Positions 8,071 through 16,131 of a stretch of 31,445 bases of DNA are shown in pieces. The first letter of the stretch is position 1; each line of letters begins with the position of its first letter. This stretch comes from SLST01 sp964458555. Its GTDB lineage: Bacteria; Spirochaetota; Spirochaetia; DSM-27196; SLST01. Where the stretch lies: positions 1 to 31,445 of the forward strand of contig CAYWJH010000033.1 of NCBI GenBank assembly GCA_964458555.1, written 5' to 3'. The translations under genes and the position numbers were made by a program. Under the pieces are notes generated by a model. That model saw only the letters and a list, made by a program, of their open reading frames with translations, did not search any database and had not been told where the DNA came from.

Positions 8071-8083
8071 ATGCACACTGCAT
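8071..8083 (+). promoter_or_regulatory. Candidate activator site 2 (ATGCA-CAC-TGCAT dyad)
   Basis: A perfect 5-3-5 inverted repeat, also preceded by TTCC, with the same ATGCR-N3-YGCAT form as the site at 8041. Its centre is at about -113. The form is close to the TTGCA-N3-TGCAA sites known for Vibrio LuxO. An AT-rich patch (8120-8150) between it and the promoter could help looping. Confidence 0.6.
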
Positions 8084-8163
8084 GACGGACGCGGGCCCGA
8101 CCAGGCTCGCTCGGCACCCTTAAGTCTTTCCAAGAGAAATACTTACGATCTCTGCTCGTCACA

Positions 8164-8179
8164 TGGCACGACTCGTGCA
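8164..8179 (+). promoter_or_regulatory. Sigma-54 (-24/-12) promoter
   Basis: TGGCACGACTCGTGCA matches the consensus TGGCACGRNNNTTGCW at every specified position except the first T of TTGC. The GG is at 8165-8166, the GC at 8177-8178, spacing is canonical and the predicted start is about 8190. The same bases also form GCACG-ACT-CGTGC, a dyad that could let a protein occlude the promoter. It points away from the activator gene and towards a short transcript. No plus-strand protein gene follows before 9864. Confidence 0.75.
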
Positions 8180-8189
8180 TACCTGTGCG

Positions 8190-8267
8190 AGGTGGTGTGG
8201 GAAACCGCACCCATGTAAAAATCGCCCGGGGGTCCGTCCCCGCCGGACTTCCGGGCCCCTTTTTCTT
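8190..8267 (+). ncRNA. Candidate sigma-54-dependent small RNA (about 78 nt)
   Basis: The predicted transcript starts at about 8190, 12 nt after the -12 element. It folds a 7-bp stem (8194-8200 with 8205-8211, one G-U pair) capped by a GAAA tetraloop, then has an A-rich single-stranded linker (8213-8223), then an intrinsic terminator hairpin with T5CTT. This is a typical size and shape for a trans-acting sRNA. It lies just downstream of an NtrC-type regulator, as qrr genes lie near luxO. There is no convincing ORF, only an ATG-TAA at 8213-8218. The RNA is inferred; the promoter and hairpins are visible. The 3' end touches the pncB stop codon on the other strand. Confidence 0.55.
8217..8267. 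terminator. Bidirectional intrinsic terminator between the sRNA candidate and pncB
   Basis: A 13-bp stem (8224-8236 with 8244-8256, two G-T pairs on the plus strand) has a 7-nt loop. On the plus strand it is followed by CCC and TTTTTCTT (8260-8267). On the minus strand it is followed by GA and five T (8221-8217). It can therefore end both the plus transcript and pncB. Confidence 0.85.
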
Positions 8268-9699
8268 AGACCTCGGGCCTGAACCGCTCGATCAGCTCCC
8301 GCTTCATGTCGGCGAGCGCGTCGGAGAGCGAGACCTTGTAGATATGCGGGTTGATAATCCGCTTGTACGTGTGATCGAAGCGCTCGAGCGAGGAGATGCA
8401 GTAGTCGCGTATCTCGGGGAGCGGGACGCGGTCGGCGGTGCGCTCGCCCGCGGCCATCTGTTCGTGGAGCAACGGCTCGATCGTCGCGTGGTGGGCCATC
8501 TCGAACCGCCGCGCGCTCAGGTCCGGATGGTTGAACGTGTAGCGGCGTCCCTCGGTGATCTCCTCGCCTTCGAGCGCGATCAGATCGGCCATTGGTGCTC
8601 CCGACGCGTGCGCGAACCGATACACCTGTTTGATCCCCGGGTTCGTCGTTTTCGCCGGCTGGTTCGACACCTTGATCGTCGGCTGGAGGTCTCCGTCGCC
8701 CTTCGCGGCGAGTTTGTAGACCCCGGTGAGCGAGGAATCCTGGCCTCCGGTGACCAGGTTCGTCCCCACGCCCCAGCTGTCGATCGGGCTCTCCGACGTG
8801 ACGAGCTGGTGGATGATCTCCTCGTTGAGCTCGTTACTCGCGGTGATCGTCGCGTCCTCGAGTCCCGCCTCGTCGAGCCGCCTGCGGACTTCCTTGCTGA
8901 GGTATTCGAGGTCGCCGCTGTCGAGTCGCACGCCGATCCTGTGCCCGTTCGCCTTCATTCGCTTGCCCGTCTCGATCGCGCACTCGATGCCGCTGCCGAG
9001 CGTGGAGTACGTGTCGATGAGCAGTATGGTCGCTTCCGGGTAGAGCTCCGCGTAGCGATCGAAGCTCTCCTGCTCCGAGGCGAACGCCATGATCCACGAG
9101 TGAGCCATCGTTCCCTTCACGGGAATGCCGAATCGCTTGCCGGCGAGCGTGTTCGACGTCGCCGCGGCGCCGCCAATGTAGGCCGCCCGACTCGCGCTCA
9201 TCGCTCCGTCCTGGCCCTGGGCGCGACGCAGCCCGAACTCGAGCACGGGCGCGCCGTTCGATGCGCAGTAGACGCGTGCCGACTTCGTCGCCACCAGCGT
9301 CTGGAAATTGATCCTGTTGAGCAGCATCCCCTCGATCAGCTGCGCCTCGACGAGAGGCGCCCGCACGCGAATGAGCGGTTCGTTGGGAAACACGATCGTG
9401 CCTTCCGACATCGCGTAGAGCTCGCCGGTGAACCTGAACTCGCGGAGATAGTCGAGGAACTCGCGCTCGAAGAGCCCCACGGTTTCCAGGTAGGCGATGT
9501 CGTCGTCCGGAAAGCGGAAACGCTCGATGGTGTCCACCAGGTCATCGAGACCGGCGAACACGGTGAAGCCGCCGTCGAAGGGAGGTCGACGAAAGAACAT
9601 ATCGAATACGACGTCGTGATTCTCGTGGAACTTCCGATACCCCTGGATCATGGTGAGCTCGTAGAGATCCGTGAAGAGACCGGAGTGGTTGAAAGTCAT
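8266..9699 (-). CDS. pncB: Nicotinate phosphoribosyltransferase
   Basis: This 477-residue enzyme makes nicotinate mononucleotide from nicotinate and PRPP, with ATP, in NAD salvage. Visible family signatures are LFTDLYELTM at the start, FFRRPPFDGGF, NFQTLVATKSAR, FGLRRAQG, KGTMAHSWIM with the phosphorylated His200, LLIDTYSTL, VRLDSGDL, WGVGTNLVTGG and a C-terminal TFNHPDL region. I chose the ATG at 9699 because MTFNHSGLFTDLYELTM is the usual start; a start at 9744 would add 15 residues unlike the family. No Shine-Dalgarno precedes it, but TATACT ends 6 nt upstream, so the mRNA may be leaderless. It is divergent from the ABC transporter operon. Confidence 0.95.
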   Translation of the reverse strand: MTFNHSGLFTDLYELTMIQGYRKFHENHDVVFDMFFRRPPFDGGFTVFAGLDDLVDTIERFRFPDDDIAYLETVGLFEREFLDYLREFRFTGELYAMSEGTIVFPNEPLIRVRAPLVEAQLIEGMLLNRINFQTLVATKSARVYCASNGAPVLEFGLRRAQGQDGAMSASRAAYIGGAAATSNTLAGKRFGIPVKGTMAHSWIMAFASEQESFDRYAELYPEATILLIDTYSTLGSGIECAIETGKRMKANGHRIGVRLDSGDLEYLSKEVRRRLDEAGLEDATITASNELNEEIIHQLVTSESPIDSWGVGTNLVTGGQDSSLTGVYKLAAKGDGDLQPTIKVSNQPAKTTNPGIKQVYRFAHASGAPMADLIALEGEEITEGRRYTFNHPDLSARRFEMAHHATIEPLLHEQMAAGERTADRVPLPEIRDYCISSLERFDHTYKRIINPHIYKVSLSDALADMKRELIERFRPEV

Positions 9700-9705
9700 G
9701 CCTGA

Positions 9706-9734
9706 AGTATAGCCGTGCGAGGAATCTGAGTAAA
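9706..9734 (-). promoter_or_regulatory. Probable leaderless promoter of pncB
   Basis: On the minus strand TTTACT (9734-9729), a 17-nt spacer and TATACT (9711-9706) lie 6 nt before the ATG at 9699. The predicted +1 is the A of the ATG. Confidence 0.5.
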
Positions 9735-9796
9735 ACCGATTCACGACGCGCCTCGTGGTGCCGCGCCGCGGGCTCGTCCGCCCCGGTGACCGCCAT

Positions 9797-9825
9797 TTGA
9801 GTCGGCGCCTTCTCTGGAATATCTT
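9797..9825 (+). promoter_or_regulatory. Candidate sigma-70 promoter of the peptide transporter operon
   Basis: TTGAGT (9797-9802), a 17-nt spacer and TATCTT (9820-9825) predict a start near 9832 and a leader of 43 nt. A second possibility is the extended -10 TGCTATGGT at 9860-9868, which ends 6 nt before the dppB ATG. Confidence 0.4.
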
Positions 9826-9863
9826 CCTACCTTAACGATGCCCTCATTGGAGGGTGAGATGCT

Positions 9864-9878
9864 ATGGTACGCCTATGA
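9864..9878 (+). CDS. Possible four-codon leader ORF (MVRL) overlapping the dppB start
   Basis: GGAGGG at 9848-9853 is misplaced for the dppB ATG at 9875 (21 nt away) but reaches the ATG at 9864 with 10-nt spacing. That frame reads Met-Val-Arg-Leu-stop, and its TGA overlaps the dppB start as ATGA, the same junction used three more times in this operon. An out-of-frame ATG at 9859 is another possible user of the Shine-Dalgarno. Confidence 0.25.
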   Translation: MVRL

Positions 9879-10801
9879 GAATCGTCGGATTCGTGAGGCG
9901 ACGGCTCGCCCGTCTCGCGCTCACGGTCTTCGTGATAGCGACACTCGTGTTCTTCCTCGTGCGGGTCGTTCCCGGAGACCCGGCTGCGGTCGTAGCCGGG
10001 CTCGACGCCGACCCGGAGTCCGTCGAGGCGATTCGAACGCGGATGGGCATGGACGAGCCGCTCGTGGTGCAGTACCTCGACTGGCTGTGGAACGCGCTCC
10101 GGTTCGATTTCGGCACCTCGCTCTTCTCTCAGGAGCCGGCGATGCGGCTGGTTTTGTCTCGATTTCCGCTCACGCTGCTGCTCGCGGTCTCTGCGTTCGT
10201 ATTCTCGCTGGCCGTCGCGATTCCGGTGGGAGTGCTCTCTGCGGTGCACGGGTGGGGACCGGTCGACTACGCGGGCATGATCTACTCGCAGCTCGGGATG
10301 GCGCTGCCGGGGTTCTGGATCGGTATCCTTCTGTTGCTCATCTTCTCTGTGCGGCTGCCGTGGTTTCCGCTCTTCGGTGCAGGCTCGCTTCGCCACTTGG
10401 TCCTCCCGGCGATCGCGCTCGGGCTCGGCCGCAGCGCACTGCTCGTTCGCTACGTTCGCGGATCGACGCTCGACGAGCTCGACCGCGAGTACGTCGTCAC
10501 CGCGGAGTCGATGGGGTTTCGGCCGGCGAGCATCCGCTACAGGCACGTGCTGAAGAACGCGCTGCTTCCGGTCATCACGATCGCGGGTATCCAGTTCGGC
10601 TACATGCTCGGCGGTACGATCATCATCGAGCAGGTGTTCTCGCTGCCTGGGCTCGGGCGGCTGTTGCTGAGCGCCATTCAGCAGCGCGACTTCGCGGTCA
10701 TCCAGGCTGGGGTGGTCTTCGTGGCCGTCATCTTCTCCACGGTCAACTTCACCGCCGACGTGCTCTACAGCGTGGTCAACCCGAGGATCCGGGTGGGATG
10801 A
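9875..10801 (+). CDS. Peptide/nickel-type ABC transporter permease (DppB-like)
   Basis: The 308-residue inner-membrane permease has the typical N-terminus (helix 1 followed by VVPGDPAAV), an inserted loop (DFGTSLFSQEP), and a BPD_transp_1 domain with the EAA-type loop (LDREYVVTAESMGFRPASIRYRHVLKNALLPV). It ends with STVNFTADVLYSVVNPRIR. About six membrane helices are visible. It would pair with the DppC-like permease at 14130. The ATG at 9875 gives the family start (MRIVGFVRRRLARLALT). It is the first gene of an operon in order permease, ATPase, ATPase, binding protein, permease. Confidence 0.93.
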   Translation: MRIVGFVRRRLARLALTVFVIATLVFFLVRVVPGDPAAVVAGLDADPESVEAIRTRMGMDEPLVVQYLDWLWNALRFDFGTSLFSQEPAMRLVLSRFPLTLLLAVSAFVFSLAVAIPVGVLSAVHGWGPVDYAGMIYSQLGMALPGFWIGILLLLIFSVRLPWFPLFGAGSLRHLVLPAIALGLGRSALLVRYVRGSTLDELDREYVVTAESMGFRPASIRYRHVLKNALLPVITIAGIQFGYMLGGTIIIEQVFSLPGLGRLLLSAIQQRDFAVIQAGVVFVAVIFSTVNFTADVLYSVVNPRIRVG

Positions 10802-11793
10802 TGGGCCGATCTATCCTCTCGCTCGCCAATCTGCACGTGAGCTTCCCGGGGGGTATCGAGGCGGTCCGCGGCGTCGACCTCGAGGTCGAACCGGGCGAGA
10901 TTCACGCGGTCGTAGGCGAGTCCGGGTCGGGCAAGAGCGTGACGTCGAAGGCGATCGTCCAGCTTCTGCCGCGGAACGCGAGCGTCTCGTGGGACCGACT
11001 CGAGATAGACGGGCACCGCTTCGACGCGCGACGGCCGGACGACCTGCGTCGCCTGCGGGGCCGCCGGGTTGCGATGGTCTTTCAGGAGCCGGGCAAGCAC
11101 CTCAACCCCGCGATGACGATCGGCAGTCTGATCGGCGAGGCGGTGGCGCTCCACCTCGGGCTCGACCGTCGCGCGAGGCGAGCTCGGGCGGCGGCGCTGA
11201 TGGAGCTCGTCGACCTCGACGAGGGGGCGCTCGGATCGTACCCGCACGAGCTCTCCGGCGGTATGAAGCAGCGTGCGCTCATCGCGCTCGCGATCTCGTG
11301 CGACCCGGTTCTCCTGCTCGCCGACGAGCCGACGACGGCGCTCGACGTGACCGTCCAGGCGCAGATCCTCGATCTGCTCGACCGACTCCGGCGCGAGCTG
11401 GGCATGGCGATCGTCTTCGTCTCGCACGACCTGGGCCTCGTGCAGACCATTGCCGACGATGTGTCGGTGATGTACGCCGGACGCGTGGTCGACACCGCGC
11501 CTTCCGACGAGCTCTTCGCCTGGCCGGTCCATCCGTACACCGAGCTCCTGCTCGAGTCGATCCCGAGCCCCGAACGGCGCGGCGAACCCTTGCGTGCCAT
11601 CCCCGGTCGGGTACCCGACGCGTCTGCCGTGCCGGCAGGCTGCGCCTTTCACCCGCGGTGTCCGATCGCGGTGGATCGCTGCGCGCGGGAGATTCCGGCG
11701 CTCGTCGAGTATCGCGAGCACCACCGCAGCGCGTGTCACCGGGGCGGCGAGCGCGTGCAGGGAAGACTGGCGGAGGGAGGCAACTCGGCATGA
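10798..11793 (+). CDS. Peptide-type ABC transporter ATPase (DppD-like)
   Basis: The 331-residue ATPase has Walker A GESGSGKS at 40-47, Q-loop VFQEP, signature LSGGMKQR from 152, Walker B LLLADEP, and the switch His in VSHDLGL. The C-terminal oligopeptide/dipeptide extension carries the cysteine-rich CAFHPRCPIAVDRC. Two adjacent ATGs (10798 and 10801) are possible starts. The first overlaps the dppB stop as ATGA, which suggests translational coupling. It would form a heterodimer with the ATPase at 11790. Confidence 0.94.
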   Translation: MMGRSILSLANLHVSFPGGIEAVRGVDLEVEPGEIHAVVGESGSGKSVTSKAIVQLLPRNASVSWDRLEIDGHRFDARRPDDLRRLRGRRVAMVFQEPGKHLNPAMTIGSLIGEAVALHLGLDRRARRARAAALMELVDLDEGALGSYPHELSGGMKQRALIALAISCDPVLLLADEPTTALDVTVQAQILDLLDRLRRELGMAIVFVSHDLGLVQTIADDVSVMYAGRVVDTAPSDELFAWPVHPYTELLLESIPSPERRGEPLRAIPGRVPDASAVPAGCAFHPRCPIAVDRCAREIPALVEYREHHRSACHRGGERVQGRLAEGGNSA

Positions 11794-12614
11794 CACCGCT
11801 GCTCGAGGTCACCTCCCTGAACAAGGTGCACCGGCGTCACTCGCTCTTCGACGCGACGAGCCGAACCGTGCACGCCGTCCGTGACGTCAGCTTCACGCTT
11901 CAGGCGGGCGAGATTCTCGGAATCGTCGGCGAGTCCGGCAGCGGCAAGAGCACGCTCGCCCGGGCAATCCTCCACCTCGATCCGCCTACCTCCGGGAGCG
12001 TGCGGTTCGAGGGTAGCGAGGTCGCACGGCTGCGCGGTCGAGAGCTCCTGCGTTTCAGGGACCGGGCGCAGATCGTCTTCCAGGACCCGCACGGCGCGCT
12101 CAATCCGCGTCTGCGGGTGGGGCGCGCGGTAGAGGAGGGGATGATCGCTCAGGGTATACCCGTACGACGCCGCCGCGAGCGGGCGGCACAGCTGTTCGAG
12201 CTCGTCGGGCTCGAGCCCGAACGCATGGGCCGCTACCCGCACGAGTTCTCCGGCGGACAGAAGCAGCGCATCGTCGTCGCCCGCGCCCTCGCCGTCGACC
12301 CGGAGCTGCTCATCCTCGACGAACCGGTGAGCAGCCTCGACGTGTCCATCCAGGCGCAGATCCTCAATCTCCTGCTCGACATCAAGCGCCGGCTCGGGCT
12401 TACCTATATCTTCATATCTCACGACCTTAATCTCGTCGGCTATCTCAGCGACCGGATCGGGGTCATGAGACGGGGTGACCTCGTGGAGCTCGCCCCTGCG
12501 CGACAGCTGCTCGAAGAACCAGAGGCGGAGTACACCCGGAATCTGTTCGGGAGCTCGCCGCACTATCACGACCGGCGTGTCATAGGAGACACGCTTCCAG
12601 GGAGGAAAGAATGA
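11790..12614 (+). CDS. Peptide-type ABC transporter ATPase (DppF-like)
   Basis: The 274-residue ATPase has Walker A GESGSGKS at 47-54, Q-loop VFQDPHGALNPR, signature FSGGQKQR, Walker B LLILDEP, D-loop SSLD and switch ISHDLNL. It is shorter at the C-terminus than the partner and lacks its cysteine-rich extension, although a remnant of the family tail (EYTRNLFGSSP) is present. A strong GGAGGGAGG lies just upstream, and the start overlaps the previous stop as ATGA. Confidence 0.94.
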   Translation: MTPLLEVTSLNKVHRRHSLFDATSRTVHAVRDVSFTLQAGEILGIVGESGSGKSTLARAILHLDPPTSGSVRFEGSEVARLRGRELLRFRDRAQIVFQDPHGALNPRLRVGRAVEEGMIAQGIPVRRRRERAAQLFELVGLEPERMGRYPHEFSGGQKQRIVVARALAVDPELLILDEPVSSLDVSIQAQILNLLLDIKRRLGLTYIFISHDLNLVGYLSDRIGVMRRGDLVELAPARQLLEEPEAEYTRNLFGSSPHYHDRRVIGDTLPGRKE

Positions 12615-14137
12615 ACCGATTTCGAATCACCGCACCGGCATTGATCGCGATGCTCGTCGTCGCGACGCTCGCGGGGGCGACCGGTATCGAGGAGACAGGG
12701 GGGCAGGAGGAGGTTCTGCAGTTCGGCCTGTCGGGCAATCCGGACACGCTCGACCCGCACACCACCTCGGGCACGCTCACCTTTCAGACGATCCGCAGCT
12801 TCTACGACACGCTCGTCGAGCCGGACCGCAGCGGGCAACTGGTGCCCGCGCTCGCCGAGACGTGGGACATCTCGGACGACGGCCTCGTGTGGACGTTTAC
12901 GCTGCGCGAAGGAGTGACCTTCCACAACGGAGCCCCCCTTACCTCCGCGGACGTGAAGGCGACCTTCGAGCGTCTCGTGGACCCGGCGATCGCCTCGCCG
13001 AAGGCGCCCGAGTTCGCCGCGATCGAAGCGATCGAGACGCCCGACGCTTCGACGGTCGTCTTCCGGCTGTCCGAGCCGAGCGTCCCTATGCTCGCGTCGA
13101 TGGCCTCGGGCTGGGGTGCGATCCTGCCCGCGTCGCTGATCGATTCCGGGCACGACTTCGCGAGCGAACCCGTTGGAACCGGGCCTTTCATCTTCGTCGA
13201 GTGGGTCCGCGACAGCCGGATCGTCATGGAGAAGTACGACGAGTACTGGATGGAGGGCCATCCGCGCGTCGACGGCGTGGTGATCAATATCATCCCGGAG
13301 GACGCTGTTCAGATGCAGGGGCTGCTCGGTGGCGAGCTGCACGCGATCGACTCGGTCAACTCGCAGGACCTGCCCATGCTCGAGTCGAACCCCGAGGTCT
13401 ACGTCCGAAAGGATCTCTCCGCGCTGGTGATGGTGCTCGCGATGAACACCGCGCGCGCACCGCTCGGCACCCTCGCGTTTCGCCAGGCGGTCAACTACGC
13501 GATCGATAAGCAGGCGGTCATGGACATCGCCTACGGGGGCGGCGAGCTGGTAGGCACCTTCATGGACGTCGGCGACCCGTACTACGTCGACTACACCGAC
13601 CTCTACCCGTACGATCCGACGCGCGCTCGCGAGGCGCTCGAGGCGAGCGGGGTCGAGCTGGACGAGCCGCTGGTGATGGCGCTCCCGGAGATCTACGAGG
13701 CGCACGTGCGAGCCGGTGAGATGTACCAGGAGATGCTCGAGGACGTGGGGATCGACGTCGAGCTGCGGCTCGTCGACTGGTCGACGTGGATCAACGACGT
13801 CTACGTAGGCGGCGCCTACGACTTCACGGTCATCGGTCATACCGGCAAGCTCGACCCGGACGGTCGGCTCGACGGCTACGGCAAGCCCGGTGAGAACTAC
13901 GTGACCTGGGAGAACGAAGAAGCCGCCCGGGCGATCGACGAGGCGAGGCGGGTCGCAGACCCCAACCGCCGCCGCGAGCTCTACGCGCGTGCGCTCGAGC
14001 TCATGGCTCGCGAGGTGCCGCACGTCTACGTCGGTACGTCGTACCGGTACGCGGCCATGCGAAGCAACGTCAGCGGGTTTCACCAGGATGCGAAGCTCGA
14101 CACGTTCGACTTCCGATACGTCGAGATCGGTGAGTAG
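12611..14137 (+). CDS. Extracytoplasmic solute-binding protein, SBP_bac_5 (peptide-binding family)
   Basis: The 508-residue protein starts with a signal peptide (MNRFRITAPALIAMLVVATLAGATG) without a lipobox cysteine, so it is probably a soluble periplasmic protein cut by signal peptidase I. The mature part has the family landmarks NPDTLDPH, LVPALAETWDISDDGLVWTF, LREGVTFHNGAPLTSADV, GTGPFIF and the region around LAMNTARAPLGTLAFRQAVNYAIDK. Ligands of this family include di- and oligopeptides, nickel chelates and sugars; the sequence does not decide. GGAGGAAAG precedes the ATG, which overlaps the ATPase stop as ATGA. Confidence 0.95.
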   Translation: MNRFRITAPALIAMLVVATLAGATGIEETGGQEEVLQFGLSGNPDTLDPHTTSGTLTFQTIRSFYDTLVEPDRSGQLVPALAETWDISDDGLVWTFTLREGVTFHNGAPLTSADVKATFERLVDPAIASPKAPEFAAIEAIETPDASTVVFRLSEPSVPMLASMASGWGAILPASLIDSGHDFASEPVGTGPFIFVEWVRDSRIVMEKYDEYWMEGHPRVDGVVINIIPEDAVQMQGLLGGELHAIDSVNSQDLPMLESNPEVYVRKDLSALVMVLAMNTARAPLGTLAFRQAVNYAIDKQAVMDIAYGGGELVGTFMDVGDPYYVDYTDLYPYDPTRAREALEASGVELDEPLVMALPEIYEAHVRAGEMYQEMLEDVGIDVELRLVDWSTWINDVYVGGAYDFTVIGHTGKLDPDGRLDGYGKPGENYVTWENEEAARAIDEARRVADPNRRRELYARALELMAREVPHVYVGTSYRYAAMRSNVSGFHQDAKLDTFDFRYVEIGE

Positions 14138-15005
14138 CGGCGCTGCCGGAGCCGCGGGCATCCCCCCCGGCCCCGCGCACCGTCACCGTCGGGTGCGCGC
14201 CCGGTCGGTCCTCATGGTCGCCGCGCTCGTCTATATCGCAGCGCTCGCCGTCACGGCGATCGCCGCGCCGGTGGTCGCTCCGTACGACCCTACCGACCAG
14301 GACTACGACGCCCGCCTGTTGCCGCCCGGCTCCCCCGGACATCTGCTCGGGACCGACGACCTCGGGCGCGACGTGTTCTCCCGGATCGCGTGGGGGAGCC
14401 GGGCCGCCCTCCTCGTGGGGCTCGTGTCGGTCTCCATTGCGCTCGTGATCGGCCTCGCGATCGGGCTGATCGCGGGGCTCGCCGGCGGTCGGGTCGAAGG
14501 GGCGCTCATGCTGCTGATGGACGGCATCCTGTCGTTTCCGACGATACTCCTCGCGATCGCGGTCGTGACCGTGTTCGGCTACGGGCTTCCCCAGGTCATG
14601 GGCGCGATCGGGGTCGTCTTCTCTCCGGTGTTCGCACGGATCGTGCGCGCGGAGACGCTGTCGCTGAAGACCGAAGGCTACGTGGAGAGCGCGCGGGCGC
14701 TCGGAACGCCGCTGTGGCGGATCACCGCGGTCCATATCGTCCCGAACATGCTCGGTGATCTCATCGTCCAGTGCTCGGTCACCTTCGCACTCGCGGTGGT
14801 CATCGAGGCCGGGCTCTCGTATCTGGGGCTCGGAACCCAGCCGCCGAACCCGAGCTGGGGCCTCATGCTCAAGGACGCGCGCAACTACCTCTTCCAGGGC
14901 ACGTGGCTGGCGGTCTACCCGGGACTCGCGATCGCGGTCACCGTTCTCAGCTTCAACGTGCTCGGCGATACGCTCGCCGAGCACCTCAGCCCGCGTTCGC
15001 GGTAG
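14130..15005 (+). CDS. Peptide-type ABC transporter permease (DppC-like)
   Basis: The permease of about 291 residues has an N-terminal helix (VLMVAALVYIAALAVTAIAAP), the DppC signature LLGTDDLGRDVFSRIAWGSR, and a BPD_transp_1 domain with EAA loop (TEGYVESARALGTPLWRITAVHIVPNML). It ends in NVLGDTLAEHLSPR. The start is uncertain. GTG at 14130 overlaps the binding-protein stop by 8 nt and gives a Pro/Gly/Arg-rich cytoplasmic tail; GTG at 14192 would shorten it. Its position last, separated from the DppB partner by three genes, departs from the usual ABCDF order. Confidence 0.93.
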   Translation: MSSGAAGAAGIPPGPAHRHRRVRARSVLMVAALVYIAALAVTAIAAPVVAPYDPTDQDYDARLLPPGSPGHLLGTDDLGRDVFSRIAWGSRAALLVGLVSVSIALVIGLAIGLIAGLAGGRVEGALMLLMDGILSFPTILLAIAVVTVFGYGLPQVMGAIGVVFSPVFARIVRAETLSLKTEGYVESARALGTPLWRITAVHIVPNMLGDLIVQCSVTFALAVVIEAGLSYLGLGTQPPNPSWGLMLKDARNYLFQGTWLAVYPGLAIAVTVLSFNVLGDTLAEHLSPRSR

Positions 15006-15070
15006 CGCTCGAGCGGTCGCAAGGCGAGCCGCGGCGCCCGACGCCCGGGGTGAGGGGCTTGCGCTACCGC
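14999..15070. repeat. Inverted repeat joining two convergent stop codons
   Basis: GCGGTAGCGC at 14999-15008 and GCGCTACCGC at 15061-15070 are perfect inverse copies; each contains the CGG-TAG end of one of the two convergent genes. The 52-nt loop is GC-rich and no T-run follows. It could be a weak shared transcription end or a coincidence. Confidence 0.3.
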
Positions 15071-16125
15071 ACGCGACCGCCGCGTCCGGTGCGAATGGAG
15101 TCCCGCATGCGCTCCTGGAGCTCGGGCAGCGGCAGGGGCACCGCGTGGCGCTTCCGGCACGGCCGCTCGGTCGGTCTGCCGTCCGAGAGATTCCAGTCCG
15201 CGACCGCCTGCCGGATCCGGGCGCTCCCGGCCTCTTCGGGCAGATCCCAGGCGGCGGCGATCCGGTCCACGACAACGACTCCTTCGGCGACCGCCGCCTC
15301 GTAGCGGTCGACGAAGCTCTCGGTGGACCCCTCGTGCGAGGAGCACGGATGCGGCCACGACTCGTGCTCGAGATTCAGCACGTCGAGATCGGTGGGGACC
15401 TCCAGCGGGTGGACGATGCTGAGCCAGCGACTGCCGATCTCGCCTGCGTCCTCGCGTTCGACCGCCGTCTCCAGGTAGGCGTCATCGACGCGATTGGTGA
15501 ACCGGTAGTAGCCCATCGTGTCGAGGTACGCGTTCCGCAGTCGCTCGCTGAGGTGCGAATCGGTCGTGGCCTTGCGGTAGACTGTGCGCAGCGCCACCGA
15601 CATCAGATCGACCCACGCCTCGGGTGGTTCGGGCCCGCACGAGACGCGCGAGAAAAAGTCGAGCTCGTTCGGATGGATGCCCCGTCGCCGCCGAAGCAGC
15701 TCAACATCGATGAGCCGTTCGAGAAACGGGTGCATGGACCGGTAGCGCTCGGTGTCCGGTCTATCCTGCTCGGGCCATCCAGCGTGCGCGTTGATGTACG
15801 GATGGGTGTGCCGATCGAGGATCGCGTGCGAAGCGAACCCGAGCACCCACGCCGACTGCCACGAGCCGAGCGAGGCACCCGCCGATCGGGCGTGGCGCCA
15901 CATCGCCGCGACCGCCGAGCCGTACCCGCGACGGTGCATGAGAGACCCGTAGGCGATGCCGGTCGGACGGCGCCGCTGGTTGTGATAGAAGATGTCCGGT
16001 CCCTGCGCGCCGAGCACGAGGTACGCGCGTGCCGGGGGTTCGAGGAGGTGCGCGAGCCAGTCGGTGTGGTCGCCTCGTGCGACGACCTCCTCGGCGTGGA
16101 GCATGTGGCTCACCTGGGAGGGCAT
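15064..16125 (-). CDS. Zinc-dependent phospholipase C-like protein (PF00882 type)
   Basis: The 353-residue protein resembles the zinc-dependent phospholipase C/S1-P1 fold. Candidate metal ligands are the N-terminal SHMLHAEE, GAQGPDIFYH near residues 39-48 and the central ASHAILDRHTHPYI (about residues 98-111). There is no signal peptide, so the protein is likely cytoplasmic and may act on other phosphoesters. The C-terminus is rich in Arg and Pro. The ATG at 16125 has no Shine-Dalgarno, and a -10-like TAGACT ends 6 nt upstream. An ATG at 16104 is a possible later start. The gene is convergent with the transporter operon and divergent from ackA. Confidence 0.72.
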   Translation of the reverse strand: MPSQVSHMLHAEEVVARGDHTDWLAHLLEPPARAYLVLGAQGPDIFYHNQRRRPTGIAYGSLMHRRGYGSAVAAMWRHARSAGASLGSWQSAWVLGFASHAILDRHTHPYINAHAGWPEQDRPDTERYRSMHPFLERLIDVELLRRRRGIHPNELDFFSRVSCGPEPPEAWVDLMSVALRTVYRKATTDSHLSERLRNAYLDTMGYYRFTNRVDDAYLETAVEREDAGEIGSRWLSIVHPLEVPTDLDVLNLEHESWPHPCSSHEGSTESFVDRYEAAVAEGVVVVDRIAAAWDLPEEAGSARIRQAVADWNLSDGRPTERPCRKRHAVPLPLPELQERMRDSIRTGRGGRVR

Positions 16126-16131
16126 GGCAGG

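Noticed and set aside
8185..9705. A long plus-strand frame antisense to pncB that the sigma-54 promoter might drive
   Set aside because: It is the antisense shadow of a highly conserved enzyme, and the intrinsic terminator at 8224-8264 would stop the transcript before most of it.
9838..11793. A long frame open through dppB in another phase and running into dppD, which could encode a 650-residue fusion
   Set aside because: The first half overlaps a clearly conserved permease in a different frame and has no domain. High GC removes stops, and DppD has a normal start with an ATGA overlap.
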